From positions 248,001-312,000 of the forward strand of contig NZ_JACHWU010000002.1 of NCBI RefSeq assembly GCF_014191605.1: 64,000 nt of DNA, given 5' to 3'. The position numbers and the translations under genes were made by a program. The notes beneath the pieces were generated by a model. It saw nothing but the letters and a program-made list of their open reading frames with translations. It did no database searches and was not told the origin of the DNA. Origin of the DNA: Prauserella isguenensis (GTDB lineage Bacteria > Actinomycetota > Actinomycetes > Mycobacteriales > Pseudonocardiaceae). This document shows positions 34,472 to 42,829 of this stretch, piece by piece (the first letter of the stretch is position 1; each line of letters begins with the position of its first letter).

Positions 34472-35469
34472 GACACGGAGCTGCCGGACGGTGCCGGGTT
34501 CGCGGATCGTGCCGCGGCGGAGCTGCCGGCGGTGTCCGTGGAGGAGAGCATGTGATCGAGTCGCAGCTCGGACAGTGCCTTCCGCTGGTCGGTCTCGTAC
34601 TTGAGGATCACCCCGAGGGTCGCGCGCACGGTCTCCTCGTCGAGAGTCTCCGCGCCGAGAGCGAGCAGCGTGCGTGCCCAGTCCACCGATTCGGCGATCG
34701 ACGGCGACTTGCGCAGTTCCAGCTCCCGCAGCGCGCCGACGACCCGCACCAGCGAGGCGGCCAGCTCGTCGTCCAGTTGCGGCACGCGCAGCGTGACGAT
34801 GTCGCGTTCCAGGTCGGCGGGCGGGAAATCCAGGTGCAGGAACAGGCAGCGGCGTTTCAGCGCCTCCGACAACTCCCGCGTGGCGTTCGAGGTCAGCACG
34901 ACCAGGGGCCGCCGCGTCGCCGTGATCGTGCCCAGCTCGGGGACCGTGACCTGGAAGTCGCCCAGTACCTCCAACAGCAGGCCTTCGACCTCGACGTCCG
35001 CCTTGTCGACCTCGTCGATCAGCAGCACCGTCGGGTCCTCGTTGCGGATCGCCGTCAGCAGCGGGCGCGAGAGCAGGAACTCCTCGCTGAACACGTGCTC
35101 GCGGGTGGCATCCCAGCTCTCGTCCTTGGCCGCGGTGATCCGCAGCAGCTGGCTGGCGTGGTTCCACTCGTAGAGCGCGCGGGACTCGTCGATGCCCTCG
35201 TAGCACTGCAGCCGGATCAGTTCACTGTCGGTTCCGGCCGCCATGGCCCGGGCGAGTTCGGTCTTTCCGACACCGGCCGGACCTTCGACCAGCAGTGGCT
35301 TGCCGAGCCGGTCGGCGAGGAACACCGTGGTCGCCACGGCGTTCGACGCGAGGTAGCCGGCTCCTGCCAGCCGTTCGACGACCTCGTCGACCGATGCGAA
35401 CTGCGGCGCCTGCTCGGCCGACCCCGACGGGGACGCCTGCGCCGCCTGCGACGTCGATGGCTCTGTCAC
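34468..35469 (-). CDS. MoxR-family AAA+ ATPase
   Basis: 333 aa AAA+ chaperone-like ATPase. Walker A is EGPAGVGKTEL, Walker B is VLLIDEVDKAD, sensor 1 is VVLTSNATRELSEALKRRCLF with the arginine finger region, and the lid domain follows. Low-complexity Ser/Ala ends flank the core. GTG 35469 has AAGGAGT upstream. It is the first gene of the MoxR-VWA operon and would energise remodelling together with the VWA partner. Confidence 0.92.
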   Translation of the reverse strand: MTEPSTSQAAQASPSGSAEQAPQFASVDEVVERLAGAGYLASNAVATTVFLADRLGKPLLVEGPAGVGKTELARAMAAGTDSELIRLQCYEGIDESRALYEWNHASQLLRITAAKDESWDATREHVFSEEFLLSRPLLTAIRNEDPTVLLIDEVDKADVEVEGLLLEVLGDFQVTVPELGTITATRRPLVVLTSNATRELSEALKRRCLFLHLDFPPADLERDIVTLRVPQLDDELAASLVRVVGALRELELRKSPSIAESVDWARTLLALGAETLDEETVRATLGVILKYETDQRKALSELRLDHMLSSTDTAGSSAAARSANPAPSGSSVS

Positions 35470-35791
35470 AACGGACTCCTTGCGGTAAGCGTCCGCTCAT
35501 TCTCGCGCCCGAACGAGCACTGACGCGAGGCCGGTGGCTCACCTCACGCGAATTGTCAGGGGTAGGTCGGACAACGGTTCCACAGCCGCGGTCGTGTGGG
35601 TCGCTTCCCGGAGTTCCCGCGCGAGGTCGAGCTGGGCAGCCGAACAGGACTCGACGGCCAGTCCGTGTACCTCGAACCAGCGGCAGATACCCCCGAGCAC
35701 TGGACAACGTCACGCTCTACTCGCGGCGGTCCTGGCGACGACGAGGCGGTGAAGGCCGGCCGAGCGCGCGGCCGGATGAGCTGACCGACCG
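35470..35791. other. 322-bp gap with only short candidate ORFs
   Basis: This stretch lies between the MoxR and PrmC-like genes, both on the minus strand. It contains the 53-codon minus-strand candidate listed separately. On the plus strand an open frame from GTG 35596 to 35784 (GRFPEFPREVELGSRTGLDG) also has good G/C third positions, but it has no family features. Confidence 0.4.
35539..35700 (-). CDS. Possible small protein, unknown
   Basis: A 53 aa minus-strand frame from GTG 35700 to TGA 35539, below common length cut-offs. Composition is protein-like: it contains ICRWFEVHGLAVESCSAAQ followed by LDLARELREATHTTAA and ends LTIRVR. Roughly three quarters of third positions are G/C. No clear ribosome site is seen, and a plus-strand frame competes over the same bases. 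I do not recognise it. Confidence 0.3.
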   Translation of the reverse strand: MLGGICRWFEVHGLAVESCSAAQLDLARELREATHTTAAVEPLSDLPLTIRVR

Positions 35792-36580
35792 CTACGAGCG
35801 CCCGGCGTCCTGCCGGTCGTGCGCGGCCCGGCCGACGACCACGGTGGCGCCGAGCTCCTCGCACCGCTCCACGCGCGGTGCGAGGCCCGCGTCGGCCAGC
35901 GCTGCGGATGCGGCCTCGGCCTGCTGCTTACTCGTCTCGCTGAGCAGGTGGCCGCCCGCGGCGAGCCACGACGGCGCCTCACGGGCCAACGTGCGGAGCG
36001 TGTCCAGCCCGTCGACGCCGCCGTCCAAGGCGATCGCCGGTTCGTGGTCCCTCGCCTCGGGCGGCATCGACGCGATGGCCCCCGACGGTACGTACGGCAC
36101 GTTGGCGACGACGACGTCCACGCCGCCGCGCAGCTCCGGCGGCAGTGCGGCGAACAGGTCGCCCTCGTACACCCGCCCTGTCAGGTTGCGACAGGCGCAC
36201 CGCACCGCGACGGGATCGAGGTCGGCGGCGTGGACCGTCGCATCGGGACGTTCCGCCCCGATCGCCGCACCGAGCGCGCCCGACCCGCAGCACAGGTCGA
36301 CGACCACGCCACCGTCGGGCAGCACCGCGAGCGCCTGCTGCACGAGGAACCCGGTCCGTTGCCGGGGCACGAACACACCCGGCTCGACCACCACGCGCAG
36401 ACCACGGAACTCGGCCCAGCCCAGCACGTACTCAAGAGGCTCACCGCCTACCCGGCGTGCGACGAGCCGGTCCAGGTCGGCCCCGTCCGCGGCCGTCTCG
36501 ATCAGCAGTGCGGCCTCGTCCTCGGCGAACACGCACCCGGCGTTACGGAGGGACGACACGATCGGCGACGGCGGCACCAC
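35792..36580 (-). CDS. PrmC/HemK-like methyltransferase (TIGR03704-type)
   Basis: 262 aa SAM-dependent methyltransferase related to the protein-(glutamine-N5) methyltransferase PrmC. The SAM site is VVDLCCGSGALGAAI, and the acidic motif is HAADLDP. The family's catalytic NPPY motif reads NVPY here (VVANVPYVPSG), as in the TIGR03704 subgroup whose substrate is unknown. It is probably a paralogue of the release-factor enzyme rather than PrmC itself. GTG/ATG starts near 36580 agree with family N-termini (SLRNAGCVFAEDEAALL). Confidence 0.85.
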   Translation of the reverse strand: MVPPSPIVSSLRNAGCVFAEDEAALLIETAADGADLDRLVARRVGGEPLEYVLGWAEFRGLRVVVEPGVFVPRQRTGFLVQQALAVLPDGGVVVDLCCGSGALGAAIGAERPDATVHAADLDPVAVRCACRNLTGRVYEGDLFAALPPELRGGVDVVVANVPYVPSGAIASMPPEARDHEPAIALDGGVDGLDTLRTLAREAPSWLAAGGHLLSETSKQQAEAASAALADAGLAPRVERCEELGATVVVGRAAHDRQDAGRS

Positions 36581-36586
36581 CCCAGG

Positions 36587-37549
36587 CTAGCCCCGGGCCG
36601 ACCGGCCGAAGCGGGCGGTGAACCCGTGACGGCGGATGCGCTCGACGGCCTCGGCACCGACCAGCTCCCGTGCGATGTCGAACTCGCGGCTCAGGCGGGT
36701 GTTGCTGACCGACGGGTTGTCCGTGCACAGCGCGACCGGCACGTCCGCGGCGACGAGAGAGGCCAGCTGGTGACGCCTGCGGTCCTGCGCGGCACCGGTC
36801 TGGACGTTGCTCGTGACGGCGACCTCGAGGGTGATGCCCCGGGCGACGAGGTGGTCGAGCAGGCGCGGATCCTCGGCAGCCCGCACCCCGTGACCGATCC
36901 GTGCCGGGCCCAGGTGCCGGACGGCGTTCCACACGCTGTCCGGACCGGCCGCTTCGCCCGCGTGGACCGTGACGGGCAGGCCTGCGTCGTGAGCCGGCCG
37001 GAACGCCGGGGCGAACTGCGCCACGGGGAATCCTGCCTCGTCACCGGCCAGGTCGACGCCCACGAGCCGGTCGGCGCGACGCAGGATCCTGCGCATCTGG
37101 CGTTCGGCCGATTCCGGACCCTCGTCGCGCACGACGATGCCGATGAGCCCCACGTCGATGGGCAGGCCGTGGCCTGCGGCCGCGCCGGTCACGGTGTCGA
37201 TCACGGCGCCGGCGTCGAGACCGGTCCGGGCCGCGATGAACTGGGGACTGAAGCGCAACTCGACGGCGGTGAGCCCGTCGTCGCAGGCGTCGGCGAGGGC
37301 TTCGCGGGTGATCCACCACCAGTCGTCGAGGGTGGTGGCCAGCGTCGCGGCATTGTCGATCTTCGCCAGGTAAGGGAGCAGGTCGCCTTCGCACCCGGCC
37401 ACGAACTCGCTACGCGACGGCCGGGCACCCGCGCGTGCGGCGAGGCGGTACGCCGTGGACGGACGGATCGAGCCCTCGAGGTGCCGGTGCAGGTCGACCA
37501 TCGGACCGGCGGACAGGGAACGGGAGGAGGACAGGGGAGCGGCGGGCAT
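36587..37549 (-). CDS. add: Adenosine deaminase family enzyme
   Basis: 320 aa metal-dependent deaminase. Zinc ligands and catalytic residues are visible: DLHRHLEGS (HxH), VHAGEA (His and catalytic Glu), GHGVRA (His) and LCTDNPSVSNT (Asp). It is about the normal length, though the C-terminal end is short. ATG 37549 has AAAGG upstream. It converts adenosine to inosine, or acts on a related nucleoside or adenine. It ends 6 bases before the PrmC-like start, so the two genes are probably co-transcribed. Confidence 0.87.
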   Translation of the reverse strand: MPAAPLSSSRSLSAGPMVDLHRHLEGSIRPSTAYRLAARAGARPSRSEFVAGCEGDLLPYLAKIDNAATLATTLDDWWWITREALADACDDGLTAVELRFSPQFIAARTGLDAGAVIDTVTGAAAGHGLPIDVGLIGIVVRDEGPESAERQMRRILRRADRLVGVDLAGDEAGFPVAQFAPAFRPAHDAGLPVTVHAGEAAGPDSVWNAVRHLGPARIGHGVRAAEDPRLLDHLVARGITLEVAVTSNVQTGAAQDRRRHQLASLVAADVPVALCTDNPSVSNTRLSREFDIARELVGAEAVERIRRHGFTARFGRSARG

Positions 37550-37658
37550 GTCGAACCTTTCGCGGCGACGGCCACCGGCCGAGCCGGTGGGGAGCTGACA
37601 GCTGACGTGCGGGGGTTGCGCGCCGGGCAGCGGGCACACTGCGGACGCGGCACGTGCG

Positions 37659-37751
37659 TCAGCCGCGAAGGTCCATGCGATAGCTGTGGTCGCCGAAGAT
37701 CGCGAACACGCGATCGGCGTCGGCGATCCGGTCAACACGCATGATCGGCAT
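37659..37751 (-). CDS. Possible 30-aa small protein
   Basis: A short minus-strand frame, ATG 37751 (or ATG 37742) to TGA 37659, reads MPIMRVDRIADADRVFAIF followed by GDHSYRMDLRG. Codon choice is G/C-ending like real genes nearby and the peptide is not low complexity. It lies 17 bases after the FGGY kinase stop and 109 bases before add on the same strand, so it could be a leader peptide or small protein of either unit. I do not recognise it. Confidence 0.3.
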   Translation of the reverse strand: MPIMRVDRIADADRVFAIFGDHSYRMDLRG

Positions 37752-37768
37752 GCTAGGTCGACGGACGA

Positions 37769-39205
37769 TCACTGTTCAACGGCCGTCCCGCCGGAGGCGC
37801 CTCCTCCGGGAAGCCAGCCGCGGCGGCGGAGTTCGCCGGTGAACCGCCGGTAGGACTCCTCCAGCCGGTCGTGCTGTGCGGGGTCGGGGTCGACCACGGT
37901 GCCGCGCACGCCGACCCGGGCGCACACCTCGGACAGCCCTCCCGGCGCCGTCGCCGCGGCGGCCAGCAGTGCCGCACCGTATGCCGTCTCGGCATGCTCG
38001 GTCACCTGCACGCTCCTGCCCGTGACGGTCGCGCGGATCGTGGTCCACAGCCTGCTCGCGCTTCCCCCTCCCGCGGCGAGCAGCGGCCCGCGGACGTCCA
38101 TCCCGAGATCGTGCACGCGTTCGAGCGCGAGACGTTCGAGGAACGCGACGCCTTCGAGGCGTGCCCGGTGGAGCTCGACGTCGTCGGCGGGGTCGCCGAC
38201 GAGGAACCCCCTGGCCTCCGGTGCTGGGAACGGGAAGCGTTCGCCCGCCCGGGCCAACGGGTAGGCCAACGCGCGGGCCGGGCCCCGTGCCTCGGCCTCG
38301 TCGTCCAGGCACGCAAGGTCGCCGGTCACTCCCTCGCCACCTGTGTTGGACGCGCCGCCCACGAGCCACCAGCCGTCCGGATGCCGGTGGCCGTACAGCG
38401 CACCCCAGGGGTCGGCGACGAGCCGTTCGGAGACGCCTTTGAGCACGTACGTCGTGCCGAGAATGCCGACGAAGCGCCCCGGTTCCACCGCGCCCGTGGC
38501 CAGTTGTGCCGCGCATCCGTCCGTCATGCCGGCCACGACAGGGCAGTGGGCGGGCAGCCCGGCGATGGGCTGCCGGGTCTCGCCGAGTACACACGTCGGC
38601 GCCACCACACCGGGAAGCCATGAATCCGGCACGCCGAGTGCCTCGAACACCTCCGAGGCCCATTCGCGCCGCACCGGGTCGTAGCCGCTCTTCAGAGCGT
38701 GCGACCAGTCCGTGGGCACCGGGTGTCCCGTCAGTGCCGCGGCGATGATCTCCGGAGTGTGGACGACGCCCGCCGCATCGGGGTACGCCGCGCGCAGCCA
38801 GGCGATACGACCGAGCGCCGCGGTCGGCGCGACCGTCGTCCCGAGCGCACCCCAGCGTGGTGCGCCGGCCTCGGCGGCCGTTGCGTTCTCGCCTGCGCCA
38901 CGTCGGTCGTCGTACATGAGGGCCGGCGACACGGGCTCGCCGCGGTGGTCGACCGCGACGACCGTGCCAGACGTGGCCGACACCGCGACCGCGTCGGCCG
39001 GACCGACCTCGGGACGTGCGCACACCTGCCGCAGGACCGACTCCACGGCGGGCCACCAGGTGCGGGCGTCCTGTTCGCTACTCCCGTCGGCCGAGCGCAC
39101 CGGGCGGGGCAGCGGCGCTGCGGCGCTGGCGAGCACGACGCCGTCGGGCGCGACCGCGAAGGCCCGGACCCCCGCGGTCGCCACGTCGATGCCGACGACC
39201 GTCAC
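37769..39205 (-). CDS. FGGY-family carbohydrate kinase (xylulokinase-like)
   Basis: 478 aa sugar kinase. The phosphate-1 motif is VGIDVATAGVRAFAV, the acceptor-site region MYDDRRG, then GMTDGCAAQLATGAV, and the adenosine region LLAAGGGSASRLW. FGGY proteins phosphorylate ketoses or polyols. GTG 39205 overlaps the stop of the upstream transporter gene (GTGA), so the two are coupled and the kinase most likely acts on what that transporter imports. The Asp in the usual DxGT motif is kept but Gly-Thr is changed to Ala-Thr. Specificity unknown. Confidence 0.87.
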   Translation of the reverse strand: MTVVGIDVATAGVRAFAVAPDGVVLASAAAPLPRPVRSADGSSEQDARTWWPAVESVLRQVCARPEVGPADAVAVSATSGTVVAVDHRGEPVSPALMYDDRRGAGENATAAEAGAPRWGALGTTVAPTAALGRIAWLRAAYPDAAGVVHTPEIIAAALTGHPVPTDWSHALKSGYDPVRREWASEVFEALGVPDSWLPGVVAPTCVLGETRQPIAGLPAHCPVVAGMTDGCAAQLATGAVEPGRFVGILGTTYVLKGVSERLVADPWGALYGHRHPDGWWLVGGASNTGGEGVTGDLACLDDEAEARGPARALAYPLARAGERFPFPAPEARGFLVGDPADDVELHRARLEGVAFLERLALERVHDLGMDVRGPLLAAGGGSASRLWTTIRATVTGRSVQVTEHAETAYGAALLAAAATAPGGLSEVCARVGVRGTVVDPDPAQHDRLEESYRRFTGELRRRGWLPGGGASGGTAVEQ

Positions 39206-40566
39206 CGATGCACCACGGGTCCCTGCGTCGCGTCCTGCGTCACTTCTTCGGTGACCTCTTGCAGGTTGGCGTCCTTCGCGAGCGCTTCCTCGGTGGCCTC
39301 GGGCAGCTCCAGGAAGCGCACGATCACCGCGGCGACCACGTACAGCGCCGAGAAGATGATCACCACGCCCGCGGCGCCGGTCGGCCCGAGGAACAGGCTC
39401 ACGATCGCCGGCCCGACGAAGGTCGCGGCGCCCGCGCCGAGGTTCAACAGCGCCATCGCCCCACCCTTGTTCTCGGGGGCCAGTGACGGCAGCAGCGCCG
39501 AGATCGGTACGAACCCGGCCAGCGTGGCGCCGTACAACGCACCCACGAGCAGCGCCACCCAGTAGTAGTCGGCGCCGAGTGCGAGCGGAACGAAGTACAA
39601 CAGCAGGATCGAGACGGCACAGCCGACGGCGCCGAACCAGAAGATCGTGGTGCGCCAGCCGATCCTGTCGGAGACCACGCCGAAGATCAGGTTGAACACG
39701 ATGTTGGTGCCGTAGATGACGGACACGAGCAGCAGCCAGCGTCCCTCGCCGAATCCGATCTGGTGGGCGAAGATCGTCGGGAAGAACACGAGCATGCCGA
39801 ACTCGGGTGCGGTGTTGATGACCCGTGCGATCATGCCGAGCCCGACCTGCGGCTTCTGCCAGGCGATCGACACACTCGACACGAGACTCTGGACGGGTTT
39901 CACATCGGGCGGTGCGAGCCGCTGGTAGCCCGTGCGTTCCCGCACCCCGAGCAGGCAGACCAGGCCGCCGAGTCCGAGGATGCCGATCGAGAGCCACAGG
40001 GTCCCGTAGTGGCCGAAGATCGGGTTGGTCACGCTCGCCACGAGCGAACCCAGGGTCGGCAGTCCTCCGGTGAAGGCGAAGTAGAACCACCCCACGGCGG
40101 CTCCGAGGCGTGCTATCGGCGCAACGGCCGTGATCCAGACCAGGAACCCGAACGCGAACATCGGATAGCCGAAGCCACGGATGCCGTAGAACACCATCAT
40201 GAGTGTGTAGTTCTCATCCGAAACTGCGATCGCGAGGAAAAGTACGTCGAACACCAGCCAGATGGCGAGACCGAGCATCATGACCCGGCGCGGCCCCCAC
40301 AGTTCCGACAGTGCGCCGGACAACCACGACGCGAGCATGACGGCGACGCCGTACACGGTGATCACGTAGGAGGCGCGGATGTCGGTTCCGGCACCGTGAT
40401 CGGCCATGAATGGCGCGATGAAGCCGGACTCGACGCCGTCGCCGATCATGAACAGGAGCAGGCCGACGTAGCCCAACACCAACGGCGCGGGCAGGCCCCA
40501 TTTCTCGAGCAACCCGCGGAAACCTCCGCCGGCTCCGGACAACGTCGGTGTTGTCTGCGCAGTCAT
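39202..40566 (-). CDS. MFS transporter, polyol permease type (RbtT/DalT-like)
   Basis: 454 aa, 12 helices. The first helices read LVLGYVGLLLFMIGDGVESGF, then WLSGALSELWGPRRVMMLG and MMVFYGIRGFGYPMFAFGF. These are strongly reminiscent of the ribitol and D-arabinitol permeases RbtT and DalT. ATG 40566 follows GGAGGGAAG; the 13 codons before it are not needed. The C-terminal tail is acidic. It heads the transporter-kinase unit and has a DeoR-type operator (40605-40617) 39 bases upstream. Substrate is probably a sugar alcohol or related ketose. Confidence 0.87.
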   Translation of the reverse strand: MTAQTTPTLSGAGGGFRGLLEKWGLPAPLVLGYVGLLLFMIGDGVESGFIAPFMADHGAGTDIRASYVITVYGVAVMLASWLSGALSELWGPRRVMMLGLAIWLVFDVLFLAIAVSDENYTLMMVFYGIRGFGYPMFAFGFLVWITAVAPIARLGAAVGWFYFAFTGGLPTLGSLVASVTNPIFGHYGTLWLSIGILGLGGLVCLLGVRERTGYQRLAPPDVKPVQSLVSSVSIAWQKPQVGLGMIARVINTAPEFGMLVFFPTIFAHQIGFGEGRWLLLVSVIYGTNIVFNLIFGVVSDRIGWRTTIFWFGAVGCAVSILLLYFVPLALGADYYWVALLVGALYGATLAGFVPISALLPSLAPENKGGAMALLNLGAGAATFVGPAIVSLFLGPTGAAGVVIIFSALYVVAAVIVRFLELPEATEEALAKDANLQEVTEEVTQDATQGPVVHR

Positions 40567-40604
40567 CTTCCCTCCATGGGTGCGGCTCGAAGCATCATCA
40601 CCCA

Positions 40605-40617
40605 TGTGAAGTTCACA
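40605..40617. promoter_or_regulatory. Candidate DeoR operator before the transporter-kinase unit
   Basis: Perfect 13-bp palindrome TGTGAAGTTCACA, matching the core of the second palindrome in this locus (TGTTAATTTAACA) at 10 of 13 positions. An AT-rich stretch (TGTTATTTAAGG, 40626-40637) follows. Position upstream of the transporter gene fits repression by the neighbouring DeoR protein. Confidence 0.65.
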
Positions 40618-40668
40618 GACAAGATGTTATTTAAGGTTCTCCTGGTCGCCGGGGCGGCGCCACCTCCG

Positions 40669-41469
40669 TCACAGCGGTGCGACGTCCACCTGCGTGCGGT
40701 TGCGCAGCTCCTCGACGGTCGCCTCAGGCGTCCCCGAATCCACGATCACCCTGTGGTAGTCGGTGACCGGCGCCAAGCGGTGCAGGGCGGTCCGCGGCAT
40801 CTTGCTGGAGTCCATCAGCAGCACGCGATTCTGTGCGCTCTGCAGCATGGCCCGCTTGACCATGACGACCTCGGGCTCCTGGTGAAAGGTCAGTTCCGCG
40901 GTCATCGCCGACGTGGAGACGAACGTCGTGTCCACGGTGAGCCGTTCGACCGCCTCGAGGCACGGCATGCCGAGGAAAGCGTCGTGCGTGGGGGAGTAGT
41001 CGCCGCCGATCGCGATGAGACGCACGTCGTCGATGTCCTTGAGTACGTCGATCGCGCGCAGGTAGTTGGTCGCGACGGTCAGCGGGGTGACCTCGCCGAG
41101 CAGCGTGGCCAGTGCCAGCGCGCTCGTGGAGTCGTCGAGCAGGATCGACATCCCCGGTTCCACATGGGCCAGCGCCTGCCGGGCGATGGCGGCCTTGGCT
41201 TCGACGTGGGCATTGAGCCGGTACTCGGAGTTGCTCTCGAACACGGTCGAGGGCTGCGCGGACACGCCGCCGCGGAACTTGCGCAGCAGGCCCCGGCGAG
41301 CCAGCTCGTCGAGATCCCGGTGGACCGTCATCACGCTGACACCGGTCAGCTCCGCCAGCTCCGCCGCCGAGGCCGAACCGTTGTTCACCACGTAGTCCGT
41401 GATGCGCTGTTGCCTGCTCGCGCGCTGCCCTGCACTCTTGTCGGTCTTCTCCGTCACGCGGCACAGCAT
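40669..41469 (-). CDS. DeoR/GlpR family transcriptional regulator
   Basis: 266 aa. The N-terminal winged HTH has QRASRQQRITDYVVNNGSAS and AELAELTGVSVMTVHRDLDEL, with RKFRGGVS after it, diagnostic of DeoR. The C-terminal sugar-phosphate-sensing domain follows (LLDDSTSALALATLL, TNYLRAIDVL, FVSTSAM). DeoR proteins release operators when they bind a pathway sugar phosphate. ATG 41469 is 1 base after the phosphatase stop; GTG 41457 is an alternative start. It is the likely local regulator of the whole 37.8-47.5 kb locus. Confidence 0.9.
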   Translation of the reverse strand: MLCRVTEKTDKSAGQRASRQQRITDYVVNNGSASAAELAELTGVSVMTVHRDLDELARRGLLRKFRGGVSAQPSTVFESNSEYRLNAHVEAKAAIARQALAHVEPGMSILLDDSTSALALATLLGEVTPLTVATNYLRAIDVLKDIDDVRLIAIGGDYSPTHDAFLGMPCLEAVERLTVDTTFVSTSAMTAELTFHQEPEVVMVKRAMLQSAQNRVLLMDSSKMPRTALHRLAPVTDYHRVIVDSGTPEATVEELRNRTQVDVAPL

Positions 41470-41470
41470 C

Positions 41471-42082
41471 TCATTCCACGGGTGCGTTCAACCGGTACAG
41501 GCTGGCGTGTCCTGCGTCGATGCCGATCTCGGTGATCGCGACGTTCTCGAGTCTCGGCAGTGCGCGCCGGTAGGCCGGTAGCGGGATGTCGAGCAGGTGA
41601 CACAGTGCGAGCCGCAGCAGCGTGTTATGCGCGACCACCAGTGCCGGCCCGCCCGCATGTTCGGCGTGTTCGGCGATCCTTCCGATGGCCGCCACGGCGC
41701 GCTCGGCGACGGCCACGGGCTTCTCCGCGTCGGGGAACGCACCCGTCACCGGGTCGGCACGGAAGCGTGCGACCACGTCCTCGGGCAGTTCACAGAGTGT
41801 CCGCCCTTCGGCGACGCCGAAGTGGGCCTCCCGAAACTCCGGCTCGACGTCGACGGCCAGGCCGAGGGCGGTGGCGACGGGTTCGGCTGTCGCCACCGCC
41901 CTGCTGAGCGGGGAGGAGTGGACCGCCACGGGAGGTTCCGCAGCCAGTGTCACGTGCCGTGCGAGTGCCGCGGCCTGGGCGGTGCCGCGGTCGGTGAGCG
42001 CGACGTCGCTGCTGCCGGCGTACCGATTCTCGGCGTGCCACGTCGTCTCCCCGTGCCGCACCAGTAGAACTCGACCGCCCAT
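41471..42082 (-). CDS. Histidine phosphatase family protein
   Basis: 203 aa phosphoglycerate-mutase-like phosphatase. The phospho-His motif is LVRHGETTWHAENRYAGSSD; SSPLSRAVATAEPVA supplies the second Arg, and the C-terminal His is in VAHNTLLRLAL. ATG 42082 was chosen over a TTG two codons earlier because GGAGG lies 6 bases before it. It is co-oriented with the DeoR gene and probably removes phosphate from a sugar-phosphate intermediate or serves house-cleaning; the exact substrate is not evident. Confidence 0.87.
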   Translation of the reverse strand: MGGRVLLVRHGETTWHAENRYAGSSDVALTDRGTAQAAALARHVTLAAEPPVAVHSSPLSRAVATAEPVATALGLAVDVEPEFREAHFGVAEGRTLCELPEDVVARFRADPVTGAFPDAEKPVAVAERAVAAIGRIAEHAEHAGGPALVVAHNTLLRLALCHLLDIPLPAYRRALPRLENVAITEIGIDAGHASLYRLNAPVE

Positions 42083-42112
42083 GCACAACCTCCGATGACA
42101 AATCTCGACTAC

Positions 42113-42129
42113 GGTGTTAATTTAACACC
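42113..42129. promoter_or_regulatory. Candidate DeoR operator in the divergent promoter region
   Basis: Perfect 17-bp palindrome GGTGTTAATTTAACACC (8-bp arms around a central T) in the 69-base region between the phosphatase and HAD genes. Its core matches the palindrome at 40605-40617. It is placed to control both divergent units of the locus. Confidence 0.75.
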
Positions 42130-42151
42130 TGGGACGTGAAAGGGGCTGTGA

Positions 42152-42829
42152 ATGACGTTCGCCGCGGTCGTGTTCGACCTCGACGGAGTACTGGTCGAGA
42201 GTGAACACCTCTGGGAAGAGAACTGGATCGCCTACGCCGGCCGACACGGCGTGGAATGGACGGCCGAGGACACCGCCACGGTGCAGGGGATGAGTGCTCC
42301 CGAATGGGCTGCCTACCTCGCCGACCGGAGCGGCACGAACGAGACCGTGCAGCAGGTCGAGGACGCGGTCGTCGACGGCATGATCGCCTCGATCGAAAGC
42401 GGCGAGGCACCACTGCTGGCCGGCGCGGACGCCATGGTGCGCGGTGTGGGTGCGCAGGCTCCCATCGCGCTCGCCTCCTCGGCGGCGCGCCGCGTGATCG
42501 ACGCCGTGCTGACGACCCACGGCCTGACCGACGAGTTCAGCGTCACCGTGTCGAGCGCCGAGGTGCCCAGGGGCAAACCGAGCCCCGACGTCTACACCGA
42601 GGCCGCCGCACGACTCGGTGTCCCGGGGAGCCGTTGCCTCGGCGTGGAGGACTCGAGCAACGGAATCCGCGCCGCCGTGGCCGCGGGCCTCACCGTCGTC
42701 GCGCTACCCAACCCGACCTACCCACCGAAGCCCGACGCACTCGAACTGGCCGCCGACGTCGCGGCCGACAACGACGACGTCCGCCGAACCCTGCTCGCCT
42801 ACCTCACCGGAGAGTTGGTGCGATCATGA
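42152..42829 (+). CDS. HAD-superfamily phosphatase (beta-phosphoglucomutase-like)
   Basis: 225 aa HAD subfamily IA protein. Motif I is VVFDLDGVLVES, motif II LASSAAR, motif III Lys in PRGKPSPDVY, and motif IV VEDSSNGIRAA, all intact. It has the helical cap of beta-PGM-like enzymes. It may be a phosphatase that clears excess or misphosphorylated sugar in this pathway, or a mutase. It is first in the plus-strand operon and overlaps the kinase gene start by 4 bases (ATGA). Confidence 0.87.
   Translation: MTFAAVVFDLDGVLVESEHLWEENWIAYAGRHGVEWTAEDTATVQGMSAPEWAAYLADRSGTNETVQQVEDAVVDGMIASIESGEAPLLAGADAMVRGVGAQAPIALASSAARRVIDAVLTTHGLTDEFSVTVSSAEVPRGKPSPDVYTEAAARLGVPGSRCLGVEDSSNGIRAAVAAGLTVVALPNPTYPPKPDALELAADVAADNDDVRRTLLAYLTGELVRS

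Noticed and set aside
33011-35206. 731-codon frame extending the VWA protein into the MoxR gene
   Set aside because: The extra part is an Arg-rich shadow of the MoxR ATPase. The VWA gene starts at ATG 34471 in an ATGA overlap.
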